A stretch of DNA of 64,000 nucleotides from Helcococcus bovis (GTDB lineage Bacteria; Bacillota; Clostridia; Tissierellales; Peptoniphilaceae). This document shows, piece by piece, positions 28,718 through 37,131 of the stretch. The stretch lies in assembly GCF_046035435.1 (NCBI RefSeq), contig NZ_JBFNFH010000001.1, one strand, 5' to 3'. A program made the translations under genes and the position numbers. Numbering within the stretch: the stretch's first letter is position 1; each line of letters begins with the position of its first letter. Under the pieces are notes generated by a model. That model searched no databases, had not been told where the DNA came from, and saw only the letters and a program-made list of their open reading frames with translations.

Positions 28718-29572
28718 TTAAGCCACCTTTCTTCTTATGCCATTTCTACCAAATATAAATGAAATAGAAAATATAATACCTGATATCAATATTATTGATG
28801 GTCCTGTTGAAAATCCTGTAAAAACTGTTGAAATGTAACTTCCAACAAATGCTGAAATAGCTCCAAAAATAGAGCTGATTAAAATCAAAATAGAAAATTT
28901 ATTTGTCCATTGACTTGCCGAAACAGTTGGAATAATTAAAAATGAACTAATCAAAATCGCCCCTACAGCTTTTATTCCAACACCAATAACTAGAATGGTC
29001 ATAAATAAAGTTAAATAATCTATTAAACTTGTATTAATTCTAATTAATTTTGCATACTCTTTGTCAAATAAATAAACCTTATATTCTTTCATAAAGAATA
29101 AAATAATACAAATACAAATTATCGCTGCTATTAAAATTAATTTCACATCTTCTTCTAGCAAATATGCTGCTTGTCCAAAAATATAATTTTCAAGCCCAGC
29201 CTGAGATACTCCAGAAAAAGCTTTATTTCCTTGAATATATGATTTTAATACCATTCCTAATCCAAAAAAACCAGATAAAAATATCGCCATATTTGCATCC
29301 AATCCAATTTTAGAATGTTTTTTACCAAATTGAATTAAATAATATGAAATTGCACTGGATATCATGGCTCCACCCAATAAATAAACAGGATTTCTAGTAG
29401 AAAATAAGATGAACGAAAGTACTATTCCTGAAAAAGTTGAATGTCCCATTGCATCACCTATTAAACTTTGTCCTTTATAAACATTTATACTCCCAACAAA
29501 GCTTGATACTATAGCTAAAATTATAGTACCTAATGCTACAATTTGGAATGAATATGTTTTTAATATTTCCAT
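28718..29572 (-). CDS. Metal ABC transporter permease (first)
   Basis: 284-residue ABC-3 permease with about eight to nine hydrophobic segments. It carries NVYKGQSLIGDAMGHSTFSGI and GIKAVGAILISSFLIIPTVSA. It probably forms a heterodimeric channel with the other permease. Its start lies 1 bp after the ATPase stop, so translation is coupled. Confidence 0.9.
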   Translation of the reverse strand: MEILKTYSFQIVALGTIILAIVSSFVGSINVYKGQSLIGDAMGHSTFSGIVLSFILFSTRNPVYLLGGAMISSAISYYLIQFGKKHSKIGLDANMAIFLSGFFGLGMVLKSYIQGNKAFSGVSQAGLENYIFGQAAYLLEEDVKLILIAAIICICIILFFMKEYKVYLFDKEYAKLIRINTSLIDYLTLFMTILVIGVGIKAVGAILISSFLIIPTVSASQWTNKFSILILISSIFGAISAFVGSYISTVFTGFSTGPSIILISGIIFSISFIFGRNGIRRKVA

Positions 29573-29573
29573 T

Positions 29574-30284
29574 TTAACCCCTAAATGCGATTTCTAGTTT
29601 TTTATCCAATCCTGGATCATCAATCTTACCACTATATATAACTTCTTCATTTAACACAACTATATAATCGAAATAATCCTTAACAGTATTTAAATTGTGA
29701 TGAACTGCTATAACTGTTTTTCCTGCGTTTTGTAATTCAAAAAACTTATCTGCAATTAATTTCTCGGTTGTTATATCTATTCCTGTAAATGGCTCATCTA
29801 ACATGTATAATTCAACCTCTTGACATAGAGCACGAGCCAAGAAGACTCTTTGCTTTTGTCCACCTGAAAGTTCTGAAATCTGTCTATTTTTAAACTCTAT
29901 CATATTCATAATTTCTAAAGATTTCATAGCAATTTCTTTATCTTTCTTTGACGGTCTCTTTCCAATAGGAATATAAGCATATCTTCCCATAAGCACTACA
30001 TCAAAAACTAAAATGGGAAAATCCCAATTTACAGATCCTTTTTGTGGTACATATGCAATATTTTTACTTACTTCTTTTATAGGCTTGTTAAATACCTCTA
30101 CATTTCCTCTATCATATTTAACTAAACCTAGTATGGACTTTAACAACGTTGATTTTCCTGCTCCATTCGGCCCAACAATAGCACATCTTACCCCTTTTGG
30201 TATTGATAAATTAATATTATTTATTGCAACTTTATCAATGTATGATGTCGTTAAATTTTCCACCTTTATAATATTTTCTGTCAT
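29574..30284 (-). CDS. Metal ABC transporter ATP-binding protein
   Basis: 236-residue ABC ATPase. Walker A GPNGAGKSTLL lies near 38, then Q-loop YVPQKGSVNWDFP, signature ELSGGQKQR, Walker B LYMLDEPF, and H-loop VIAVHHN. The ATPase-permease-permease order matches Mn/Fe/Zn importers. It starts 10 bp after the stop of the decayed binding-protein gene, so it still relies on that gene's promoter. Confidence 0.92.
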   Translation of the reverse strand: MTENIIKVENLTTSYIDKVAINNINLSIPKGVRCAIVGPNGAGKSTLLKSILGLVKYDRGNVEVFNKPIKEVSKNIAYVPQKGSVNWDFPILVFDVVLMGRYAYIPIGKRPSKKDKEIAMKSLEIMNMIEFKNRQISELSGGQKQRVFLARALCQEVELYMLDEPFTGIDITTEKLIADKFFELQNAGKTVIAVHHNLNTVKDYFDYIVVLNEEVIYSGKIDDPGLDKKLEIAFRG

Positions 30285-30294
30285 TTTCCCCTCA

Positions 30295-31206
30295 TCATTT
30301 TAAATTATCTACAATTAAATCAATATTACTCTTATACATTTCTAAAAATGTATCCCCTCTTTCACCCTTAGGCGCTAGAGCATCAGCATATAGTTCTTAT
30401 CTTTTCCACTTACTATTGTAACATCAAATCCTTTAGATTTTACAATTTCTTTTATTTTTTCATTTTATCTGGATTATTTGTTCTTTCAACAAATATCGCT
30501 TTAATCTTATTATCAAATATAAATTTTGCTGTCTCTTCTATATCCTTATTTGAGATTTCTGTACCAGTATTTACCCCTTGCGGAGATTTAACCTCTATAC
30601 CGTAAACTTTTGAAAAAATCCAAAAGCATCATGCGGTGTAATCAGATATCTTCTTTCTTTTGGAATTTCATTTAATCTATTTACAACATATTCATTTAAT
30701 TTGTCTAATTTGATAATATATTCACTATATTTTTTTATACTACCTTTTTTTCAGGAATCAACTCTATCAAATAATTTTTAAATTCCTTAAATGCAGTTTT
30801 GTAAAGTTCAATATTAAACCAAAAATAAGGATCAACTTCTATATGTCCTTGATTTGATAATTTATATGTCTTTTTTATCAAAATTTTTAGTTATAGATTT
30901 TCCCTTATCAGTTAAAAATTCTAACATTTTACTTTCAAAATTTAATCCATGATATAAAAGTAAATCATTTTTTTGTATCTTGATTAAATCATCTGGTTTA
31001 GCAACATAAACATGTGCATCTTCTCCTGCCGGTATTATAGCATTAATGTAAATATCATCTTTAGAAATTAAATTACTAACCATTTCCTCCATAAATGAAG
31101 TTGTAACTGTCAAAACTTTTTTATTATTTTTATTCTAATTACCATTTGAACATGCTGTAAATAAAAATAATCCCAACAAAACTAAACAAACTAATTTATT
31201 CTTCAT
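30295..31206 (-). pseudogene. Decayed metal-binding lipoprotein gene (paralogue of the intact copy)
   Basis: It keeps a lipoprotein start (MKNKLVCLVLLGLFLFTACS) and the C-terminal EMYKSNIDLIVDNLK that mirrors the intact neighbour. A TAG stop falls at about codon 24, with frameshifts after NFDKKD and again in the second half. One metal-ligand motif has changed from DPHFWFD to DPYFWFN, losing the His, while the TPHDAF motif is still legible. It must descend from a tandem duplication of the intact gene. An extended -10 promoter is still present upstream. Confidence 0.9.
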
Positions 31207-31234
31207 AAGTACTCCTTAAATATGTAATATAAAT

Positions 31235-31243
31235 AGTATACCA
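31235..31243 (-). promoter_or_regulatory. Extended -10 promoter upstream of the decayed lipoprotein gene
   Basis: TGGTATACT on the minus strand, about 30 bases before the old ATG. No clear -35. It may be what still drives the ATPase-permease genes. Confidence 0.5.
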
Positions 31244-31291
31244 TAGTGTTTTTGTCGGGATTATTTTTTTTATTAAATTTTATAGGGAGAA

Positions 31292-31322
31292 GGCTAAAAA
31301 ATCATAAAAGAATTTCTTAGCC
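31292..31322 (-). terminator. Weak terminator-like hairpin after the intact lipoprotein gene
   Basis: 11-bp stem GGCTAAGAAAT / ATTTTTTAGCC with one G-U, starting about 11 bases past the stop. The tail is not T-only, so read-through into the transporter genes is plausible, which would balance binding protein against membrane parts. Confidence 0.45.
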
Positions 31323-31333
31323 CATATATATGA

Positions 31334-32293
31334 CTATTTTAAATTTTTCACAATTAATTCAACATTATGTCTGTACATATCTAAGAAATTATCGCCTTTT
31401 TCACCTTTTGGTGCCAATGAGTCAGAAAATAATTCATTATTTTCTCCACTTACAACCTTGACGTCAAATCCTTTTGATTTTACAACATCTTGTAATTTTT
31501 TCATTCTTTCAGGGTTTGTTGTACTTTCAGCAAATATTGCCTTTATTTTATGATCAGCGATGAATTTTGCAGTATCTTCTATTTCTTTATTTGCTACTTC
31601 TGAATCAGTACTTACCCCTTGTGGCGCCATTACTTCAATTTTGTATGCTTTTGAAAAATATTGGAAAGCATCATGTGGAGTAATTAAATATCTACTTTCT
31701 GCAGGAATTTGTCCTAATTTTTCTTTATTTTCTTTATCTAATTCATCTAATTTTGATATGTATTCTTTATAATTTTTTTCTAAATTTTCTTTTTCATCAG
31801 GTAATAATTTTACTAAAGAATCTTTAGCAACTGTAAATGCATCCTTATATAAACCTAAATCAAACCAGAAATGTGGATCAATTTGCATTTTTCCATCTTC
31901 TTCCATTTGATTGATTTTTGATTTATCAAAATCTTTACTTACTGCTACACCCTTCTTTTCAAGAACTTCTACCATTTTACCTTCAAAATGTAATCCATGA
32001 TATAATAGTAAATCCGCTTTTTGAATTTTACCTAAATCTTCTGGTTTAGCTACGTATAGATGTGGATCCTCACCAGCAGGAATTACAAGCTCTGTATTAA
32101 CTTTATCTCCCACTAAAACATTTACCATATCTTGTAAAAATGATGTAGTAACTGTTACAGTTTTCTTTTCAGATGTTTTAACATCTTTCCCTTTTTCCAT
32201 TTTTGTTTCTTTTGGTTTTGCCACTTGGCAACCTACCATCACTAAACTTAGTAATAATATCACTGAAAATAATATATGTTTACTTTTTTTCAT
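31334..32293 (-). CDS. Metal ABC transporter substrate-binding lipoprotein (TroA/MntA-like)
   Basis: 319 residues from the ATG at MKKSKH, preceded by AAAGGAGATTATT; 14 codons of the longer frame are dropped. Signal peptide with lipobox LVMVGC, so anchored outside the membrane. Cluster A-1 features are GEDPHLYVAKPEDL, IDPHFWFDLGLYK and YLITPHDAFQYF, supplying three His ligands, and a late Asp in NELFSDSLAP as fourth. There is no His-rich loop, which argues for Mn/Fe over Zn. A minus-strand TATAAT lies about 45 bases upstream without a good -35. Confidence 0.92.
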   Translation of the reverse strand: MKKSKHILFSVILLLSLVMVGCQVAKPKETKMEKGKDVKTSEKKTVTVTTSFLQDMVNVLVGDKVNTELVIPAGEDPHLYVAKPEDLGKIQKADLLLYHGLHFEGKMVEVLEKKGVAVSKDFDKSKINQMEEDGKMQIDPHFWFDLGLYKDAFTVAKDSLVKLLPDEKENLEKNYKEYISKLDELDKENKEKLGQIPAESRYLITPHDAFQYFSKAYKIEVMAPQGVSTDSEVANKEIEDTAKFIADHKIKAIFAESTTNPERMKKLQDVVKSKGFDVKVVSGENNELFSDSLAPKGEKGDNFLDMYRHNVELIVKNLK

Positions 32294-32433
32294 AATAATC
32301 TCCTTTATTTTTTTTCTATATGGATATATTAACACTTTAATTATAAAATGTAAAGTATTTTTTTAAGCGGACCAAATTAATGTGTTTTTTATTTATTTTT
32401 CAGTATTTACACCATATTCTTTATAATATTTTT

Positions 32434-32772
32434 TTATGATTCATTTATATTTTCATCAATTATATCAGTGTTTTCTTTTAAAGATTGAGTAACTTCATCC
32501 ATTGAAACAATTGAACAAGTTTTAATTTTATACTTTTCTGATATTTCTTCTAATGCAGTCTTATCTTTTGACTTTCCATGCTCCATTCTATTTAACGAAA
32601 TAATTAATCCTACAACTTCTACATTTTCATTTTGAGTAATTATTGAAAATGTTTCTTATATTGATTTTCCTGATTTAGTTACATCTTCTATTATCAAAAC
32701 TTTCATTTTTCTGTCAAGTTTATCTCCTAAAAATATTCCTGTATCACCATGATCTTTAATTTCTTTCTATTT
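32434..32772 (-). pseudogene. pyrE: Orotate phosphoribosyltransferase remnant
   Basis: C-terminal half only. The PRPP-binding region reads KEIKDHGDTGIFLGDKLDRK and VLIIEDVTKSGKSI, then a TAA stop, then VVGLIISLNRMEHGKSKDK and IVSMDEV. The N-terminal half is missing, and the fragment joins the pyrC remnant directly. It is one of several broken pyrimidine genes here. Confidence 0.82.
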
Positions 32773-33076
32773 AATTAAATTCTGTTTCTGAAGGAATTCC
32801 AATCCAACCATGTTTTATAGAATTTTGACCTTCATGTACACTTGAGTTTGGTTTTCTATAGCTCATATCTTCAGTATGGGCAGCTATAATTACATTTATT
32901 TTCTTAGCATTTACCATAGCTGATCTCATCATATTTTCATCATCAACTCCAAATCCATCATCTGTGAAATATCTAATTCCATATTTTTTATTTAGTGTTT
33001 CCATATCTACAAGTTTTTCACCTTTAGATAAAATTGTTATACATGAATAAGGAATTACATTTACCTTTGCAGAAAC
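32771..33076 (-). pseudogene. pyrC: Dihydroorotase remnant
   Basis: Middle part of dihydroorotase only: KVNVIPYSCITILSKGE, then GIRYFTDDGFGV, MMRSAMVNAKK and the metal-ligand motif AAHTED. It ends at a stop after IGIPSETEFN. The 5' side is cut by the IS element and the 3' side is fused to pyrE remains, implying a deletion of the rest of pyrC and of anything that lay between. Confidence 0.82.
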
Positions 33077-33145
33077 TGTAACAAATTTTGTGTATAAAAA
33101 TCTTTCTGCTTAAGGTAATATAAACTTAATCAGGAGGATTTTTTT

Positions 33146-33932
33146 ATAGGAAGAAAAAGACCAAAAACAGCATAAAGTAGATTAGCAAAACAATTAATAG
33201 AGTCATATGATATAAAAACTGCACAAGATATTCAAGAAGCATTAAAAGACTTGCTAAGAGAAACAATAGAAAGCATGTGAAAAGCAGAACTTGATGAGCA
33301 TTTGGATTATGAATATGGACAAACACCACTTTCAATAAATACAAGAAAATGAAACATCTAAATATTGGCTAATGGTTCTAAATCAAATTAAAGATAGAGG
33401 TTTGGAAGATATTTTAATAATATCAAGTGATAATCTACAAAGAATAAGTCAAGCAATAGAAGCAGTATTTCCAAAAACAGAAATACAAAAATGTATAATT
33501 CATCAAATAAGAAATTCAACAAAATTTGTATCATATAAAGATTTAAAAGACTTAATGAAAGACTTAAAAATGGTATACCAAGCAAAAAATGAGAAAACAG
33601 CATTACAAAATTTGGAAAACTTTGAAGAAAAATGAGCAAAGAAATATCATGGATGTGTAAAAAGTTGGAAGAATAATTGGGCTGAACTTTCAACATATTT
33701 TAAGTATCCAAAAGATATAAGAAGATTAATATATACAACAAACTCAATAGAAAATTTTAATAGATAGTTAAGAAAAGTAACTAAAAATAAAGAAATATTT
33801 ACAAATTGTTATACACTGACTAAAAGTCTGTATTTAGCAATGGTAGATGCATCTAATAAATGCAGAAGTAGAATAAATCAATGGGATTTAATAATATCTC
33901 AATTATCCATTGATTTTGAAGGTAGAATTTAA
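33146..33932 (+). pseudogene. IS256-family transposase, inactive
   Basis: AGGAGG precedes an ATA where the ATG should be, then RKRPKTA, then IESYDIKTAQDIQEALKDLL and KAELDEHLDYEYG. A deletion joins this to ETSKYWLMVLNQIKDRG and IISSDNLQ, removing the segment with the first catalytic Asp. The rest follows the family: CIIHQIRNSTKFV, YTTNSIENFNR, LRKVTKNK. TAA, TGA and TAG stops are scattered through the frame. Confidence 0.9.
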
Positions 33933-33953
33933 TTTTCTTTGTTAAAAATAAAT

Positions 33954-34019
33954 AAAACCAAAGGCAAAGTCAAGGGTTCGCTTCGCCGAAAATTCGACCT
34001 TGACTGTGTCTTTGGTTTT
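33954..34019 (+). terminator. Long hairpin downstream of the transposase
   Basis: AAAACCAAAG ... AGTCAAGG pairs with CCTTGACT ... CTTTGGTTTT over 66 bases, with an inner GC-rich loop (GGTTCGCTTCGCCG). It ends in T and is symmetric enough to act on both strands. Confidence 0.6.
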
Positions 34020-34169
34020 GTATACCTAAAATTAGGAAAATTAAATCTGATAAATTTAAAATTTTATGTAACAATCAAATTGAAAAATAAAATATCTGAT
34101 CAGAATTAATTTTTCAAAAATATCAATATATCTTAATCAGTAATAAACTGATACACAAAATTATTTACA

Positions 34170-34221
34170 TAACCTCTTTTTTCTTTAATTTATCCATTGT
34201 TAAAATTGATTTTTTTAGCAT
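34170..34221 (-). pseudogene. pyrB: Possible 5' fragment of aspartate carbamoyltransferase
   Basis: An ATG with TTAGGAAAAATA upstream opens a frame reading MLKKSILTMDKLKKKEVM up to the IS boundary. This resembles the PyrB N-terminus (xxLLSMDDLSKEEI). Only 18 codons survive, so the call rests mainly on context: a pyr gene start, then an IS, then pyrC and pyrE pieces. Confidence 0.35.
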
Positions 34222-34285
34222 ATTATTTTTCCTAATTTTTTTCTTGAAATATATTAACTTATTAAAAAATATAATTCAATACTTT

Positions 34286-37123
34286 TTAATTATTTTTTTC
34301 TTCCAAATAAGGTTTCAAAAATTTACCAGTATATGACTCTTTTACTTTTACTATTTCTTCAGGAGTACCTTCTGCAACTATAGTACCTCCACCATCTCCA
34401 CCTTCTGGTCCCAAATCAATTACATAATCTGCAGTTTTTATAACATCCAAATTATGTTCGATTACAACAACTGAATTTCCAGCTTCAACTAATTCATTTA
34501 ACACATTAGTTAACTTGTGAATATCAGCAGTGTGAAGTCCTGTAGTAGGTTCATCTAAAACATATAATGTATTTCCTGTTGAACGTTTAGCCAACTCACT
34601 AGATAATTTAATTCTTTGAGCTTCCCCACCCGAAAGTTGAGTTGAAGGTTGTCCAAGTTTTATATATGATAAACCAACATCATTTAGTGTTTGTAGTTTT
34701 CTTTTAATTGGTTCATGATTTTTAAAAAATTCTAACCCTTCTTCAACAGTCATATTCAATACATCAGAAATATCTTTATCTTTATACTTAACTTGAAGAG
34801 TTTCCCTATTATATCTTTTTCCACCACAAACCTCACAAGGTACGTAAACATCAGGTAAGAAGTGCATTTCAACTTTAATCACACCATCTCCATCACAATT
34901 TTCACAACGACCACCTTTAACATTAAATGAAAATCTACCTTTATCATATCCTCTCATTTTTGCTTCGTTTGTCATTGCAAAAACATCTCTAATATTGTCA
35001 AATGTCTTTGTATATGTCACGGGATTTGAACGTGGTGTTCTTCCTATAGGACTTTGGTCGATTTGTATAATTTTATCAATTTGTTCGGAACCAATTATAT
35101 CATCATGATCTCCAACAATTAGCCTTGAACCATGTAATTTTTTCATAAGTCCATTATAGAAAATTTGATTAATCAATGAAGATTTACCAGAACCAGAAAC
35201 TCCCGTAATTAATGTCATGACTCCTAATGGAATCTTAACATCTATATTTTTTAAATTATTTTGTCTTGCCCCTTTGATTTCAATAAATCCTGATGGTTTT
35301 CTTCTTTCAGATGGTACAGGAATAAATTTCTTTCTTGAAAGATATTGACCAGTAATAGAATTTTTATCTTTAAGTATTTGTTTATATGTTCCTTTAGCCA
35401 CTACATTTCCACCATGAACACCAGCCCCAGGTCCAATATCTACGATCAAATCAGATTCCTTCATAGTATCTTCATCGTGTTCTACTACAATTAGTGTATT
35501 TCCTAAGTTTGTTAAATTTCTCAATGATTTCAACAATTTCTCATTATCTCTTTGATGTAATCCTATACTTGGTTCATCTAAAACATAAACCACTCCAACT
35601 AAACCAGCTCCAATTTGTGTAGCAAGTCTAATTCTTTGCGATTCTCCACCAGATAAAGTACCAGCCTGTCTAGAAATTGTAAGATAATCAAGCCCAACTT
35701 CATTTAAGAAATTTAATCTTGCCTTTATTTCTTTAATTATTGGTTCAGCTATAATGCTATCTGATTTTCCAAATTTTACATTATCTATAAATTTATATGC
35801 ATCCCTAATAGATAAATCTGTGACTTCAATTATAGATTTATCATTTATGGTTATAGACAAAACTTCTGGCTTTAACTTGTTTCCATGACAAACTTCACAC
35901 TCATTTTCAGACATAAATTCTTCAATTTTATTTTTCATTGCATCAGAAAAAGTTTGACTTTGACGTCTAGTTAAATTTTCAATAACACCTTCCCACATTA
36001 CAATCTTTGAATCTTTTCCACTATCTCTGAAATGTGAGGCAAAATTTATTTTTAATTTTTTATCTGATCCATATAAAATTTCATCTATAAATTTTTTAGG
36101 AGCTTTTGATAGAGGTGTATCCATATCAAAATTATTAAGTTTTGCTAATTCCTTAAATATTTCATAATAGAATGTACCTTTTTTTGCCGTTGCGAATGGT
36201 TTTATCGCCCCTTCATTTATGGTTTCATTATAATTTGGTAAAACTAAATCAGGGTCAATAACTTTATGATATCCTAATCCGTCACAGGCGTCGCAAGCTC
36301 CAAAAGGAGCATTAAAAGAAAATAGACGTGGTGATATTTCTCCTAACGACATGTGTCCATCTGGACAGGATAATGATGAGGACATTACAAATATCTTTTT
36401 TCCTATTACTTCAATTAAAACTCTTCCATCTGATAATTCTAATGCAGTTTCAAGTGATCCTGATAATCTAGATTCAATTCCTTCTTTAATAACAAGTCTA
36501 TCGACTACAATTTCAATGTCATGCTTTTTATTTTTTTCAAGATTAATTTCATCAGCTGATAAATCTACTACATTTTCATCAACTCTTATTCTTGTGAATC
36601 CTTGTTTTTTTATGTTTTCAATTATTTTTTTATGCTCACCTTTTTTTGCGACAATAACTGGCGACAAAATTAAAATTTTATCTCTTTCTTCTAATTCCAT
36701 AACTCTATCAACCATTTGATCTATAGACATCGCCTTTATTTCTTTTCCACAAACAGGACAGTGTGGTATTCCAACTTTTGCATATAATAATCTTAAATAA
36801 TCATAAATTTCAGTAACTGTACCTACGGTAGAACGTGGATTTCTATTTGTTGTTTTCTGATCAATGGAAATAGCTGGCGATAGCCCTTCAATCGATTCAA
36901 CTTCAGGCTTATCCATTTGTCCTAAAAACTGTCTTGCATACGAAGAAAGAGATTCTACATATCTTCTTTGTCCTTCTGCATAAATTGTATCAAATGCTAA
37001 AGATGATTTTCCAGAACCTGAAAGCCCAGTAAATACAATCATCTTATCTCTAGGCAATTCTAAATCTATGTGATTTAAGTTATTTATTCTTGCATCTTTT
37101 ATTGTTATTTTTTCTAAACTCAT
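34286..37123 (-). CDS. uvrA: Excinuclease ABC subunit A
   Basis: 945-residue damage sensor of nucleotide excision repair, with two ABC ATPase modules (Walker A GLSGSGKSS near 33 and GVSGSGKSS in the second half). Both zinc modules are present: CPVCGKEI with CEVCHGNKLKPEVL, and CENCDGDGVIKVE with CEVCGGKRY. The signatures LSGGESQR and LSGGEAQR are intact. It follows uvrB by 8 bp. Confidence 0.97.
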   Translation of the reverse strand: MSLEKITIKDARINNLNHIDLELPRDKMIVFTGLSGSGKSSLAFDTIYAEGQRRYVESLSSYARQFLGQMDKPEVESIEGLSPAISIDQKTTNRNPRSTVGTVTEIYDYLRLLYAKVGIPHCPVCGKEIKAMSIDQMVDRVMELEERDKILILSPVIVAKKGEHKKIIENIKKQGFTRIRVDENVVDLSADEINLEKNKKHDIEIVVDRLVIKEGIESRLSGSLETALELSDGRVLIEVIGKKIFVMSSSLSCPDGHMSLGEISPRLFSFNAPFGACDACDGLGYHKVIDPDLVLPNYNETINEGAIKPFATAKKGTFYYEIFKELAKLNNFDMDTPLSKAPKKFIDEILYGSDKKLKINFASHFRDSGKDSKIVMWEGVIENLTRRQSQTFSDAMKNKIEEFMSENECEVCHGNKLKPEVLSITINDKSIIEVTDLSIRDAYKFIDNVKFGKSDSIIAEPIIKEIKARLNFLNEVGLDYLTISRQAGTLSGGESQRIRLATQIGAGLVGVVYVLDEPSIGLHQRDNEKLLKSLRNLTNLGNTLIVVEHDEDTMKESDLIVDIGPGAGVHGGNVVAKGTYKQILKDKNSITGQYLSRKKFIPVPSERRKPSGFIEIKGARQNNLKNIDVKIPLGVMTLITGVSGSGKSSLINQIFYNGLMKKLHGSRLIVGDHDDIIGSEQIDKIIQIDQSPIGRTPRSNPVTYTKTFDNIRDVFAMTNEAKMRGYDKGRFSFNVKGGRCENCDGDGVIKVEMHFLPDVYVPCEVCGGKRYNRETLQVKYKDKDISDVLNMTVEEGLEFFKNHEPIKRKLQTLNDVGLSYIKLGQPSTQLSGGEAQRIKLSSELAKRSTGNTLYVLDEPTTGLHTADIHKLTNVLNELVEAGNSVVVIEHNLDVIKTADYVIDLGPEGGDGGGTIVAEGTPEEIVKVKESYTGKFLKPYLEEKNN

Positions 37124-37131
37124 TTAATCAC

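Larger units (their letters stand above)
33077..34169 (+). mobile_element. Remnant IS256-family (Mutator-like) insertion sequence
   Basis: Exact 12-bp terminal inverted repeat AATTTTGTGTAT (33084-33095) / ATACACAAAATT (34151-34162), extendable outward to a shared TTACA. Between them is a broken IS256-type transposase gene and a long hairpin. At about 1.1 kb it is shorter than a typical 1.3-kb element because of an internal deletion. It sits inside pyrimidine-gene remains. Target-site duplication is not evident. Confidence 0.75.

Noticed and set aside
33144..33696. Minus-strand open frames across the IS element (66 and 102 residues)
   Set aside because: Phe/Leu-rich shadows of the transposase coding strand with no start signals.
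33146..33932. TGA recoded as tryptophan
   Set aside because: TGA, TAG and TAA all interrupt the transposase, some at positions where Trp is not expected. Intact genes in the window use TGA nowhere as sense.
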